Positions 8,969 through 18,308 of a stretch of 64,000 nt of DNA are shown one piece after another (positions within the stretch are counted from its first letter, which is position 1; each line of letters opens with the position of its first letter). The DNA is taken from positions 3,844,001 through 3,908,000 of the forward strand of contig OZ242179.1 of the NCBI GenBank assembly GCA_965205735.1. The letters are read 5' to 3'. The stretch comes from VXNE01 sp965205735. GTDB taxonomy: Bacteria > Pseudomonadota > Gammaproteobacteria > Pseudomonadales > Azotimanducaceae. The notes under the pieces are model-generated. The model did not search any database, was not told the origin of the DNA, and saw only the letters and a program-made list of their open reading frames with translations. A program made the translations under genes and the position numbers.

Positions 8969-9396
8969 ATGGACAGCATGGAATTCGTTCGCCGCCGGGC
9001 GACTACGATGTTCGCCGACGGCGAGATCACGCCCAATGCGCTCGCGGCCAATATTGCGTTTGGCGCCTGTTTGGCGCCGCGGTGTTGGGTGCGGGTCACG
9101 TGGAACTTACCAACGAGGGCGACTGGTGGTTCGTCGCCAGCGAATTCGATTGGCTGCGGGCACCCAGCGCCCACTACGCGGGCCGCGGCGACCTCTTCAC
9201 GCGTTTTGTCGCGTTTCCGGAGCAAAGTCCAGGCAGTCACCGCTCTGAAATCTACGTAAGCGCGTTCGCTCGGCGCGTCTACGTGGTACAGGACGGGGAT
9301 GTCTGGTGGGTCAAGGGACCACGAACCCCGGAGCTGCCGCACGAAGGATCGGTGCCGTCATGGTGCGTCAACGTATTGGCCTTCAATTTCGACTGA
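8969..9396 (+). pseudogene. Hypothetical protein gene disrupted by an 11-bp tandem duplication
   Basis: The first frame (from ATG 8969, MDSMEFVRRRATTMF...) and the frame ending at 9396 (...GHVELTNEGDWWFVASEF...) look like two halves of one protein of about 138 residues. Between them GTTTGGCGCC occurs twice, at 9058-9067 and 9069-9078, with an 11-base period. Deleting one unit joins the halves as ...NIAFGAAVLGAGHVEL... in a single open frame. The protein is hydrophilic with many aromatics in its second half; no family was recognised. The duplication could be a real mutation, a reversible switch or an assembly error. Confidence 0.6.
9058..9078. repeat. 11-bp tandem duplication breaking a reading frame
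   Basis: Two copies of GTTTGGCGCC with an 11-base period. The extra unit shifts the reading frame of the gene at 8969-9396. Confidence 0.85.
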
Positions 9397-9449
9397 CATG
9401 GGGTTACCGCGGGGCCCTTCGGGGGGCCGTTCGTGACATATGCGGACTT

Positions 9450-9480
9450 GGCAATGTGATGTGGCAATGTGATGTATAGT
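9450..9480 (+). promoter_or_regulatory. 13-bp direct repeat and possible -10 element upstream of nuoA
   Basis: GGCAATGTGATGT is present twice in perfect tandem (9450-9462 and 9463-9475) and runs straight into TATAGT at 9475-9480, a good -10 match. No -35 hexamer at normal spacing is evident: a TTGGCA at 9448 is 21 bases away. The repeat could be a regulator site at the nuo promoter. It lies about 210 bases before nuoA; the rest of this intergenic stretch holds the 12-bp repeats at 9607-9658 and nothing else recognisable. Confidence 0.35.
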
Positions 9481-9606
9481 GTCCCTGTTTTGGTCGCGCG
9501 CTCCCTCGGCGTTGCCGCGTCCCAATCAAACTCAAGATGAAGGGCTGCGTAAACTGGTTTTCTTGGTGCGGGCGTATGCCCCAGAACGCGTAGAGGGTCC
9601 CCGAAT

Positions 9607-9658
9607 GGGTTCCCGGATGGGTTCCCGGACGGGTTCCGAGCGGTTGCCGGGGGTTCCC
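9607..9658. repeat. 12-bp-period GGGTTCCC repeats upstream of nuoA
   Basis: GGGTTCCC or close variants begin at 9607, 9619, 9631, 9642 and 9651, mostly with a 12-base period. The same core is repeated inside bioB at 61998-62051. The array ends about 30 bases before the nuoA start and lies in the probable leader of the complex I transcript. Confidence 0.75.
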
Positions 9659-9687
9659 TGTCGACAAAGCGCAGCGTGCATGCATAC

Positions 9688-10131
9688 ATGACTGAAACTG
9701 TGGACATCTTGCCGTTCGTGCTCTACGGGCTGGTGGTTGCCGCCGTGGTCGGCGTCACCCTGGCGGCGTCCTGGTTTATCGGCGACCGGTCCCGACACGC
9801 GGGCGCGCGCGACATCCCTTTCGAATCCGGAGTGGTGCCTGCGGGCGATGCGGAAGACATGCGCTTTTCCATCGAGTTCTACCTGATCGCGATGTTTTTC
9901 GTCATCTTTGATCTCGAGACGATATTCCTCATCGGTTGGGCGGTCGCTTTCTTCGAAGTCGGCTGGCGCGGTTTTGTGGGTGCGACCGTATTCATCGTCA
10001 TCCTGCTGGTTGCCCTCGTGTACGAACTCAGGACCGGCGCACTTGAGTGGGGCGTCAAGAGTCGCGTCGCCCGCACTCCCGGGTATGCCCGTGAGACAGC
10101 TGGGCAAAGCGATGGCGCGGTGAACGCATAA
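9688..10131 (+). CDS. nuoA: NADH-quinone oxidoreductase subunit A
   Basis: NuoA is a small inner-membrane subunit of respiratory complex I, next to the quinone-site loop. The 147-residue product has three membrane helices, the conserved loop with PFESG (from IPFESGVV) and FYLIAMFFVIFDLET, which is diagnostic of the family. Start at 9688 (MTETVDIL) is preferred; an upstream in-frame GTG at 9676 would add four residues. No strong ribosome site is visible. It is the first gene of the nuo operon; nuoB starts three bases after its stop. Confidence 0.95.
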   Translation: MTETVDILPFVLYGLVVAAVVGVTLAASWFIGDRSRHAGARDIPFESGVVPAGDAEDMRFSIEFYLIAMFFVIFDLETIFLIGWAVAFFEVGWRGFVGATVFIVILLVALVYELRTGALEWGVKSRVARTPGYARETAGQSDGAVNA

Positions 10132-10134
10132 GCG

Positions 10135-10812
10135 ATGCGGTGGCGGGTGATCAAGACCGAACCCGGGGCTTCCATGGAGGAAGTCGATGCTGCCTACCGG
10201 GACGACGCGGCGAGAAGCGTTCTCACCGCCAAGCTCGAGGACCTGGTCGCGTGGGGGCGTGCGAATTCCATCTGGCCATTCAATTTCGGGCTGTCGTGCT
10301 GCTACGTGGAAATGGCGACCGCTCTGACATCGCGGCACGACATGGCGCGTTTCGGCGCGGAAGTCATCCGCGCGTCGCCGCGGCAGGCGGATCTCATCGT
10401 CGTGTCCGGCACCGTGTTCCGCAAGATGGCGCCGGTGCTGCAGCACCTGTACGAACAGATGCTGGAACCCCGCTGGGTGATCTCCATGGGTTCGTGCGCG
10501 AATTCCGGCGGCATGTTCGATGTCTATAGCGTCGTGCAGGGCGTGGACAAGTTCCTGCCGGTGGATGTCTATGTCCCCGGTTGTCCGCCGCGGCCCGAGG
10601 CGTTCATGCAGGGACTGAACCTGTTGCAGGCCTCGATCAAGGCGATGCCGCGCCCGCTGTCGTGGGTGATCGGGGATGACGGCACGGTCAGGAGGCATGC
10701 ACCGAGCCAGCGCGATGCGCGCACGCCGGAGCGCATGGCTACCGTCAATCTGGCGCAGCCGGACACGGTCGGTGATGCGCCGTTGTCTGACGAACTCCTG
10801 GTACGGAAATAG
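10135..10812 (+). CDS. nuoB: NADH-quinone oxidoreductase subunit B
   Basis: NuoB carries cluster N2, the last iron-sulfur cluster before quinone. The 225-residue protein shows all four ligands: the tandem Cys pair in GLSCCYVEMA, Cys in SMGSCANSGG and Cys in VPGCPPRPEA. The C-terminal extension after about residue 175 is polar and longer than in E. coli. It is followed by a gap of about 108 bases before nuoCD, the longest inside the operon. Confidence 0.97.
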   Translation: MRWRVIKTEPGASMEEVDAAYRDDAARSVLTAKLEDLVAWGRANSIWPFNFGLSCCYVEMATALTSRHDMARFGAEVIRASPRQADLIVVSGTVFRKMAPVLQHLYEQMLEPRWVISMGSCANSGGMFDVYSVVQGVDKFLPVDVYVPGCPPRPEAFMQGLNLLQASIKAMPRPLSWVIGDDGTVRRHAPSQRDARTPERMATVNLAQPDTVGDAPLSDELLVRK

Positions 10813-10920
10813 GCGCACTCTTTATGGAAAAAAGAAGCTGCCACCAACCGCTTGAGGACTCGCAATGTTGGAGTTCCCCAAGCGTGACGGGCGCTCGGAA
10901 CGCGGTGGGCTAAGGGCTTC

Positions 10921-12678
10921 ATGGCGGAAACTGCTGTCCAACACGCGCAGGAACCCCCGATCGCAGCGGTATTGCGGGCGCGGTTCGGCGATTGCATTCC
11001 ACAGACGACGGTAGACCAGATTCCGACGCTGTGGGTGGACAGTGCCCATGTGCCGGACATCATGCGCTGTCTCAAGTACGAGGAGGGCTATGAACTGCTG
11101 TTCGATCTCTCCGCCATCGATGAACGCACCCGGAAGTTTCGCGACGGCCAGCCGAATTCCGGCTTCACCGTGTTCTATCACCTGATTTCCCTGACCCACG
11201 ATGCGGACTTGCGGATCAAGACGGCGCTGCCCGAGCGCAATCCAGGCATGCCGACCGTCACGGGGGTATACCCGGTAGCCGACTGGTACGAGCGCGAGGC
11301 GTACGACATGTTCGGCATCGACTTCGAGGGACATCCGAACCTGCGCCGCATTCTGACGCCGCCGCATTGGGAGGGTCACCCGTTGCGCAAGGAGCACCCC
11401 GCTCGCGCGACGGAAATGGATCCGTTCGAGATGACCCCGGAATTTCAGCGTTCGCAACAGGAGGGTTTGCGGTTCGTGCCCGAGGAGTGGGGCATGCGCC
11501 GCGCGGCGAAACACACGGACTTCATGTTTCTCAACCTGGGCCCCAATCACCCGAGCGTACACGGCGTATTCCGCATCGTGCTGCAAATGGATGGCGAGGT
11601 GATCGTACAGGCGGTCCCCGATATCGGCTATCACCACCGCGCGCAGGAAAAGATGGCCGAGCGCCAGAGTTGGCACACGTACATTCCCTACACGGATCGC
11701 GTCGACTACCTCGGCGGCGTGATGAACAATCTGCCGTACGTGATGAACGTGGAGAAGATGGCGGGCATCCAGGTGCCGCCGCGCGCGCAGATCATTCGCG
11801 TCATGCTGTCGGAACTGTTCCGCATATCGAGCCACCTGGTCTTCTACGGCACGTACGCCCAGGACGTGGGCCAGATGTCCCCGGTTCTGTACATGTTCGC
11901 GGACCGGGAACGCCTGTTTTCCATCATCGAAGCGATCACCGGCGGACGCATGCATCCGAGCTGGTTTCGGATCGGCGGCGTCACCCAGGACTTGCCCGAA
12001 GGTTGGGACAGGATGGTCCTCGACTTCGTCGACTACATGCCGAAACGTCTCGATCACTACGAGAAAATGGCGCTGAAGAACAAGATCCTGCAACGCCGCT
12101 CCATCGGCATCGGCGCCTATACCACCGCCGAGGGGCTCGACTGGGGCATTACGGGGCCGGCCCTTCGAGCCACGGGGAGCGACTGGGATCTGCGCAAGAA
12201 GCGGCCCTACAGCGGCTACGACCAATTCGAGTTCGATGTGCCGACGGCGCAGAACGGCGATGTGTTCGACCGCGCCCTGGTGCGCGTCGAGGAGATTCGC
12301 CAGAGTCTGCGCATCATCAGGCAGTGCGTGGAGAACATGCCTTCCGGACCGTACAAGGCGGACCATCGACTGACCACGCCTCCGACCAAGGAGCGGACGA
12401 TGGAAGACATCGAGACGCTCATCCACCATTTCCTGAACGTCAGTTGGGGCCCTGTCATCGCGCCGAGCGAGTCGACGACGCTGATAGAGGCGACCAAGGG
12501 CTGGAATGCGTACTACTCGATTGCCGACGGTGGCACGATGGCCTACCGGACACGTATTCGCACGCCGTCCTTCCCCGCGCTGCAGATGATTCCGTTGATC
12601 AGCAACGGCTTCATGATCGCGGATCTCATCGCCATCATCGCAAGCATCGACTTCGTCATGGCGGACGTCGACCGATGA
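10921..12678 (+). CDS. nuoCD: NADH-quinone oxidoreductase fused subunit C/D
   Basis: The 585-residue protein joins NuoC (about 1-170, ending in the DWYEREAYDMFGI and HPLRKE region) to NuoD (about 195-585, with NLGPNHPSVHG and the YHHRAQEKMAE quinone-site segment). The fusion is typical of Enterobacterales, Pseudomonas and many other gammaproteobacteria. It forms part of the peripheral arm; His and Tyr of the NuoD half line the quinone pocket. The end is typical: GGTMAYRTRIRTPSF, then an ADVDR tail. Its stop overlaps the nuoE start (ATGA). Confidence 0.97.
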   Translation: MAETAVQHAQEPPIAAVLRARFGDCIPQTTVDQIPTLWVDSAHVPDIMRCLKYEEGYELLFDLSAIDERTRKFRDGQPNSGFTVFYHLISLTHDADLRIKTALPERNPGMPTVTGVYPVADWYEREAYDMFGIDFEGHPNLRRILTPPHWEGHPLRKEHPARATEMDPFEMTPEFQRSQQEGLRFVPEEWGMRRAAKHTDFMFLNLGPNHPSVHGVFRIVLQMDGEVIVQAVPDIGYHHRAQEKMAERQSWHTYIPYTDRVDYLGGVMNNLPYVMNVEKMAGIQVPPRAQIIRVMLSELFRISSHLVFYGTYAQDVGQMSPVLYMFADRERLFSIIEAITGGRMHPSWFRIGGVTQDLPEGWDRMVLDFVDYMPKRLDHYEKMALKNKILQRRSIGIGAYTTAEGLDWGITGPALRATGSDWDLRKKRPYSGYDQFEFDVPTAQNGDVFDRALVRVEEIRQSLRIIRQCVENMPSGPYKADHRLTTPPTKERTMEDIETLIHHFLNVSWGPVIAPSESTTLIEATKGWNAYYSIADGGTMAYRTRIRTPSFPALQMIPLISNGFMIADLIAIIASIDFVMADVDR

Positions 12679-13202
12679 CAGAAAGCAGCGCAAATAGCAG
12701 CGCAAATAGTGCCGTGCGCGATTCAGCGCTGATCGAGACGCTGTCGGAGGCCGAAGTCGCCGAAATCGAGGCGGAGTGCGCGCACCTGCCCGACCGGCAG
12801 TCCGCCGCCATCGACGCCTTGATGATCGTGCAGAAGCACAGGGGTTGGGTCTCGGATCAGAGTCTGTTCGCCATCGCGCGCCTGCTCGGCATGTCCGCCG
12901 AAGCCCTGGACGCGGTCGCGACCTTCTACAACAGAATCTATCGGCGCTCCGTGGGCCGACACGTCGTCATGCTCTGCGACAGCGTGAGTTGCTACATCAT
13001 GGGTGCGGATCGCCTCGCGGAGCAAGTGAAGACACACCTCGGCATCGACTTCGGCGAGACGACGTCGGACGACCGCTTTACGCTGTTGCCCATCGCCTGT
13101 CTCGGAGCCTGCGACAAGGCACCGACAATGCTGGTCGGCGAAGATTTGATAGTGAATGTCCAGGCAGACCGCCTGAACGAAATTTTCGCCCGGTTCGAAT
13201 AG
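12675..13202 (+). CDS. nuoE: NADH-quinone oxidoreductase subunit E
   Basis: NuoE is part of the NADH dehydrogenase module and holds [2Fe-2S] cluster N1a. The 175-residue protein has the expected ligands, CDSVSC and then CLGACDKAP. ATG at 12675 overlaps the nuoCD stop. The first residues read SSANSSANSA because of a 12-bp duplication (12684-12707) that lengthens the N-terminus without changing frame; this part precedes the conserved fold and is probably harmless. Confidence 0.95.
   Translation: MTESSANSSANSAVRDSALIETLSEAEVAEIEAECAHLPDRQSAAIDALMIVQKHRGWVSDQSLFAIARLLGMSAEALDAVATFYNRIYRRSVGRHVVMLCDSVSCYIMGADRLAEQVKTHLGIDFGETTSDDRFTLLPIACLGACDKAPTMLVGEDLIVNVQADRLNEIFARFE
12684..12707. repeat. In-frame 12-bp duplication at the start of nuoE
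   Basis: AGCAGCGCAAAT is perfectly repeated, encoding Ser-Ser-Ala-Asn twice. It is one of several short tandem duplications in the window. Confidence 0.85.
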
Positions 13203-13215
13203 GCGCCTGGAGACG

Positions 13216-14517
13216 ATGGAAAAGCCTCTCACCGAACGAATCGAGCAGAATGGCGGTCGCGTCGTGGACATCGACGCCTTTGAGTCCGCCGGCGGCTATG
13301 TCGGCGCGCGCCAGGCATTGACGGAAATGACGCCCGAAGCGGTCATCGAACTGGTCAAGGACGCGAACCTGCGCGGCCGCGGCGGCGCCGGCTTCCCCAC
13401 GGGAGTCAAGTGGGGTTTCGTCCCGCGGGGAGACGCCGCGGGTCCGGGACCCAAGTACCTGGTCTGCAACGCCGACGAAATGGAGCCCGGGACGTTCAAG
13501 GACCGCTACCTGATGACCTTCGACCCCCATCTTCTGATCGAAGGCATGATTATCGCGGCCTATGCGATCGGCGCGGAGCGCGCCTATTTGTTCCTGCGCG
13601 GAGAGTATTTCGAACCCTTCCGCGCATTGGAACGCGCGATCGCCGACGCCCGGGGCAGGAGCTATCTGGGCGAGGGCATCTTCGGCAGCGAATTCAACCT
13701 GGACCTCCGGCTGCACAGTTCGGCCGGCCGCTATATCTGCGGCGAGGAGACCGCGTTGCTGAACGCCCTGGAGGGCAAGCGCGCGCAGCCTCGGCTGAAG
13801 CCGCCGTTTCCGCCCGCCAGCGGCGCCTGGGGCCGACCCACCGTGGTGAACAATGTCGAGACCCTGTGTAACGTGCCCGCCATATTGCGCCTGGGGGCGG
13901 ACTGGTTCCGCGGCCTGGGGCTCACTGAGGACGCGGGGACCAAGATCTACGGCGTGTCCGGACGGGTGAACAATCCGGGGCTCTGGGAACTGCCTATAGG
14001 TACGACGATTCGCGAAATCGTCGAGACGCATGCCGGCGGGATGCGGGACGGTTACGCGCTGCGCGGATTGCTCCCCGGCGGCGCCTCCACGGATTTCCTG
14101 GTGGCGGAGCACTTCGACCTGCCCATGGACTACGGGTCCATTTCCGCGGCGGGCAGCCGCATGGGCACCGGCACGATGATCCTGATGGACGATTCCATCT
14201 GTCCGGTGGACCTGTCCAGGAACCTGCAACATTTCTTTGCGCAGGAATCCTGCGGTTTTTGCACGCCTTGTCGGGAAGGCTTGCCCTGGCTGGAGCAATT
14301 GCTCGCCGACATCGAGGCGGGTCGCGCGACGCTGGAAGATATCGAGACCCTGGAAAAAAACGGTGCCTTCATCGGGGCGCCGGGAAATACGTTCTGTCTG
14401 CACGCCGCGGGCGCCATCGAACCGTTGCAAAGCGCGCTGAAGTACTTCCGCGAAGACTTCGAGGCGCATGTCCGCGAAGGATGCTGCCCGTACCGAGACC
14501 GCACAGGCAACAGTTAG
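13216..14517 (+). CDS. nuoF: NADH-quinone oxidoreductase subunit F (NADH- and FMN-binding)
   Basis: NuoF accepts hydride from NADH onto FMN and passes electrons through [4Fe-4S] cluster N3. The 433-residue protein has the glycine-rich FMN/NADH segment GRGGAGFPTGVKWGF (about 54-68), CNADEMEPGTFKDR, and cluster ligands ESCGFCTPCREG with a fourth Cys in NTFCLHAAG. Its length is normal for the family. It starts 13 bases after nuoE and ends 16 bases before nuoG. Confidence 0.97.
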   Translation: MEKPLTERIEQNGGRVVDIDAFESAGGYVGARQALTEMTPEAVIELVKDANLRGRGGAGFPTGVKWGFVPRGDAAGPGPKYLVCNADEMEPGTFKDRYLMTFDPHLLIEGMIIAAYAIGAERAYLFLRGEYFEPFRALERAIADARGRSYLGEGIFGSEFNLDLRLHSSAGRYICGEETALLNALEGKRAQPRLKPPFPPASGAWGRPTVVNNVETLCNVPAILRLGADWFRGLGLTEDAGTKIYGVSGRVNNPGLWELPIGTTIREIVETHAGGMRDGYALRGLLPGGASTDFLVAEHFDLPMDYGSISAAGSRMGTGTMILMDDSICPVDLSRNLQHFFAQESCGFCTPCREGLPWLEQLLADIEAGRATLEDIETLEKNGAFIGAPGNTFCLHAAGAIEPLQSALKYFREDFEAHVREGCCPYRDRTGNS

Positions 14518-14533
14518 GAGACCCGGAGAGGAA

Positions 14534-17299
14534 ATGGCAACCATTGTCGTTGATGGCGAGCGCTACGAGGCCAGGGCTGGGCAGAACGTGCTGGAAGCCG
14601 TGCTCTCGCGGCACCTCGACCTGCCGTATTTCTGCTGGCACCCGGCCATGGGCTCCGTCGGCGCCTGCCGGCAATGCGCCATCGTGGAATACGCGGACGA
14701 GGCCGGTGAGAAAGCCGGGCGCGGACGCCTCGTCATGGCGTGCATTACGTCCGTGCGCGACGGCATGCGGATATCCATCGCCGCGCCGCATGCCGCCGAG
14801 TTCCGCGCGTCGGTCATCGAGTGGTTGATGGAAAACCATCCGCACGACTGTCCGGTCTGCGAGGAGGGAGGCGAGTGCCACCTGCAGGACATGACGGTCA
14901 TGACGGGGCATTCACGTCGCCGCTATCGCGGCGCGAAGCGGACCTGGCGCAACCAGGACCTGGGGCCGTTCATCGGCCACGAGATGAATCGGTGTATCAC
15001 CTGCTATCGCTGCGTGCGCTACTACCGCGACTACGCCGGCGGCACGGATCTGGAAGCGTTCGGTTCACGCGGGCGGATGTACTTCGGCCGCGTTGCGGAC
15101 GGCAAGCTTGAAAGCGAGTTCTCCGGCAACTTGGTCGAGGTCTGCCCAACGGGCGTTTTCACCGACCGGCCTTTTGCCAGGCAATACACGCGCAAGTGGG
15201 ACTTGCAGTCGGCCCCGTCCATCTGCCCGGGGTGCGCGGTGGGCTGCAACATCTTTCCGAGCGAGCGCTACGGCGATCTGAAGCGTGTGCACAACCGCTA
15301 CCACGGCGAAATCAATGGCTACTTCCTTTGTGATCGTGGCCGCTTCGGTTCGCATTTCATCAATGATCCGTCGCGGATCCGGAGAGCGGGCGCGCGTTCC
15401 GGGGACGACGTGTTCGAGGCGCGCGGCGTCGATGCCGCCGTCGACCTTTTCGGCAAGATGCTGCGAGACAAGAAAGCCATTGGTATCGGCTCTCCCCGCG
15501 CCAGCGTGGAAGCAAATTTCGCGTTGCGAAGTCTTGTCGGCAAAGACAATTTCTGCAACGGCCTGGCGGCCGACGAAGCGGAGTTGATCGCGCTTGCCCT
15601 GGACGTTCATGGCCGCGGGGGCGCGCGCATACCCTCGCTGAGTGATGTCGAGGCCGCGGACGCCGTGCTGGTGCTCGGCGAGGACGTGCTGAATACCGCC
15701 CCGCGCGTCGCCCTGTCGATTCGGCAGGCAGCGCGGGGAAGCGCCCTCGAAATGGCGGACGCTGCAGCTATCCCGACCTGGCAGGACGCCGGGATTCGGG
15801 GACACGCGCAGGGGAGCTTGAGTCCCGTGTTTCTCGCTTCGACGCTACCCACGGGTATCGACGATATCGCGGCGGCGACGCTTCATGCGACGCCCCAGGA
15901 CATCGCCCGCGCCGGCTACGCCATCGCCCATCGCATCGACCGAGATTTCGCAGCGCCCCAGGGCGGTGTCGCGGACGAATTCGTTGATCGTGTCGCCGCG
16001 GCCCTTGGCGAAGCCAAGCGGCCGTTGATTGTCACCGGTACCGGATCCGCGGAACGTGGGGTCATTGAGGCGGCGGCCAATATTGCCTGGGCGCTGCACG
16101 CGAGCGGCGCAGACCCGGCGCTCCTGGTCGCGCCGCACGAAGCGAACAGTCTTGGCGCCGGTATGGCAAACGGCGGCCTGACGCTCGATGCAGCTCTCCA
16201 GGCAGCGCGGTCGGGTGCCGCGGATACCCTGGTAGTGTTGGAGAACGACCTGTATCGCCGCGCGGAGCGCGGGCGCGTCGATGAGGCGCTTGCTGCCGGT
16301 GCACAGGTCGTCGTCATCGACTCCATGGAGAACGCCACCGCGCAAGCCGCGCACCTCGTGCTGCCGGCGGCGACCTACGCGGAGTGCAACGGGACCTTCG
16401 TCAACTACGAGGGCCGCGCACAGCGCTTCTACCAGGTATTCGAGCCGGGCGACGAGGACGAGGACGAGATAGTGCCGTCATGGATCTGGATACGGCGCGC
16501 GGCGCAGGCGGCAGAGCGCAGCGGCTGCGACTGGTCTGGCATCGACGATCTTGTTCGGGCTTGCGCGCGGGGAGAGCCGGCTCTGGCGGCGATCACCGGG
16601 GCGGCTCCCGCCGCTGACTATCGCGCCGAAGCCGGCACCAGGATTCCGCGCCAGCCGCATCGCTACAGCGGCCGCACCGCCATGCGGGCGGATGTGAACG
16701 TACACGAGCCCAAGCCCACGGTGGACGACGAGACGCCGTTTTCGTATTCGATGGAAGGTCAGAACACCGGTCGTCAGCCGGGTTCGACCGTGCCCTACGT
16801 CTGGACGCCGGGGTGGAACTCCAACCAGTCGGTGTTCAAGTTTCAACAGGAAGTCAACGGCGGTTTGACCGGGGGTGACCCGGGCGTTCGCCTTATCGCA
16901 ACCGAGGTGGACCCCGCCGGCGCGGATACACGGTGTTTCCGGAATCCCCCGGCGGCGTTTCAGGCGGCGGACGGCTTCAAGCTGTTTCCGCTCCATGCGA
17001 TCTTCGGCAGCGATGAGCTGTCCGCGCGTTCGTGGCCGGTCGCCGCCAGCAGTCCGTCGCCCTACGTCGTCCTGCATCCGGAAGATGCCCGCGAACTTGG
17101 CGTCTCCCCGGGCGAAGGCGTCAAGTGCGCCGCGTTGCCCGTTTCCGCCGAAGTGCGCGTGGACGCGGCCATGACGCGGGGCGCCGCGGCTTGCGTGGTC
17201 GGCTTGCCCGACGCGCCCGGCCCGCTCCCGGCCGCCGGGGTGGAGTTTTCGCGCGATGCGGACTTCGCGCGCGCGACGGAGATTATCGCCAAGGGATGA
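14534..17299 (+). CDS. nuoG: NADH-quinone oxidoreductase subunit G
   Basis: NuoG is the large iron-sulfur subunit of the peripheral arm. The product has 921 residues, slightly longer than E. coli NuoG. The ATG at 14534 follows GGAGAGGAA; an upstream frame extension to 14468 is ignored. Clusters: N1b (Cys in YFCWHP, GACRQC), N5 with its His ligand (HDCPVCEEGGEC), N4 (CITCYRC, EVCPTG) and the extra N7 ligands (CPGCAVGC plus a later CDRGRFG Cys). N7 is present in E. coli-type enzymes but not in all bacteria. A molybdopterin-oxidoreductase-like domain fills the C-terminal two thirds. Confidence 0.95.
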   Translation: MATIVVDGERYEARAGQNVLEAVLSRHLDLPYFCWHPAMGSVGACRQCAIVEYADEAGEKAGRGRLVMACITSVRDGMRISIAAPHAAEFRASVIEWLMENHPHDCPVCEEGGECHLQDMTVMTGHSRRRYRGAKRTWRNQDLGPFIGHEMNRCITCYRCVRYYRDYAGGTDLEAFGSRGRMYFGRVADGKLESEFSGNLVEVCPTGVFTDRPFARQYTRKWDLQSAPSICPGCAVGCNIFPSERYGDLKRVHNRYHGEINGYFLCDRGRFGSHFINDPSRIRRAGARSGDDVFEARGVDAAVDLFGKMLRDKKAIGIGSPRASVEANFALRSLVGKDNFCNGLAADEAELIALALDVHGRGGARIPSLSDVEAADAVLVLGEDVLNTAPRVALSIRQAARGSALEMADAAAIPTWQDAGIRGHAQGSLSPVFLASTLPTGIDDIAAATLHATPQDIARAGYAIAHRIDRDFAAPQGGVADEFVDRVAAALGEAKRPLIVTGTGSAERGVIEAAANIAWALHASGADPALLVAPHEANSLGAGMANGGLTLDAALQAARSGAADTLVVLENDLYRRAERGRVDEALAAGAQVVVIDSMENATAQAAHLVLPAATYAECNGTFVNYEGRAQRFYQVFEPGDEDEDEIVPSWIWIRRAAQAAERSGCDWSGIDDLVRACARGEPALAAITGAAPAADYRAEAGTRIPRQPHRYSGRTAMRADVNVHEPKPTVDDETPFSYSMEGQNTGRQPGSTVPYVWTPGWNSNQSVFKFQQEVNGGLTGGDPGVRLIATEVDPAGADTRCFRNPPAAFQAADGFKLFPLHAIFGSDELSARSWPVAASSPSPYVVLHPEDARELGVSPGEGVKCAALPVSAEVRVDAAMTRGAAACVVGLPDAPGPLPAAGVEFSRDADFARATEIIAKG

Positions 17300-18270
17300 T
17301 CGTGGACTGGAACTACATCCTCATCGTTCCGGTGGCCGTCGGCGCGCTGGTTTTCGCGCTGTTCCTGGTGTGGTGGGAACGGCGACTGCTTGGCTGGTGG
17401 CAGGATCGTCTCGGGCCGAATCGCGTCGGACCCTTCGGCGTGCTCCAGGCACTGGCGGACGCCATAAAACTTTTCACGAAGGAAGACTGGCTTCCCCCGT
17501 TCGGCGACCGGGCCTTCTTCATCCTGGCGCCGATGATCGTCGCGGGTTCCATGCTGATGGCCTACGTCATCGTGCCTTTCGGCCCCGACCTCTACATCAC
17601 CGATTCCAACATCGCCGTCCTGTTCTTTCTCGCGATGAGTTCACTCGCCGTCTACGGCGTGCTGCTCGCCGGGCTGTCGAGCAACAACAAGTACGCCATG
17701 CTCGGCGGCCTGCGCGCCGCCGCGCAGATGGTGACCTACGAAGTGTTCATGGGGCTGTCGCTCATGGGGGTGGTGATCCACGCCGGCTCGTTCAGCCTGG
17801 TCGACATCGTCGAGGCGCAGCGCGGGATGTGGTACATCTTCCCGCAGTGCGTCGGCTTCGTCATCTTCTTCATCGCCGGACTCGCCGAGTCGCACCGTTT
17901 GCCGTTCGACCTGCCGGAGGCCGAGCACGAGCTCACCGCCGGTTTCCACACCGAGTACTCGGGCATGAAGTTCGCGCTGATCATGGCCGGGGAATACCTC
18001 GCCATGGTGCTGACCTCCGCGCTCGTGGTCACGCTTTTCTTCGGCGGTTGGCTCGCGCCCGCTTTTCTGCCCGGTGCCGAATACGTTCCCCCGGTGGTGT
18101 GGTTCGCCGTGAAGACCGCCGTTTTCATCAATTTCTTCATCCTGCTGCGCGCCGCCATTCCGCGACCCCGCTATGACCGGCTCATGTCGCTCGGCTGGAA
18201 GACCCTCCTGCCCCTGTCCCTGTTGAACCTGTTGGTGACGGGCGCGGTAGCGCTATTGCTGGAACAGTGA
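17296..18270 (+). CDS. nuoH: NADH-quinone oxidoreductase subunit H
   Basis: NuoH is an eight-helix membrane subunit that forms much of the quinone channel at the junction of the two arms. The 324-residue protein begins at an ATG overlapping the nuoG stop and shows WWERRLLGWWQDRLGPNRVG near its start and the loop AESHRLPFDLPEAEHEL. All are family signatures, including the acidic residues of the quinone-coupling loop. Confidence 0.97.
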   Translation: MIVDWNYILIVPVAVGALVFALFLVWWERRLLGWWQDRLGPNRVGPFGVLQALADAIKLFTKEDWLPPFGDRAFFILAPMIVAGSMLMAYVIVPFGPDLYITDSNIAVLFFLAMSSLAVYGVLLAGLSSNNKYAMLGGLRAAAQMVTYEVFMGLSLMGVVIHAGSFSLVDIVEAQRGMWYIFPQCVGFVIFFIAGLAESHRLPFDLPEAEHELTAGFHTEYSGMKFALIMAGEYLAMVLTSALVVTLFFGGWLAPAFLPGAEYVPPVVWFAVKTAVFINFFILLRAAIPRPRYDRLMSLGWKTLLPLSLLNLLVTGAVALLLEQ

Positions 18271-18308
18271 GCCTGGAGGAAACAGTCCCGCGTCGAGGAT
18301 AAGCCGAT

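Noticed and set aside
10822..12705. Long 627-codon open frame on the minus strand opposite nuoCD
   Set aside because: It mirrors a certain nuoCD gene; the product is Arg/His/Gln-rich with no recognisable domain, the usual effect of high GC on the antisense strand.
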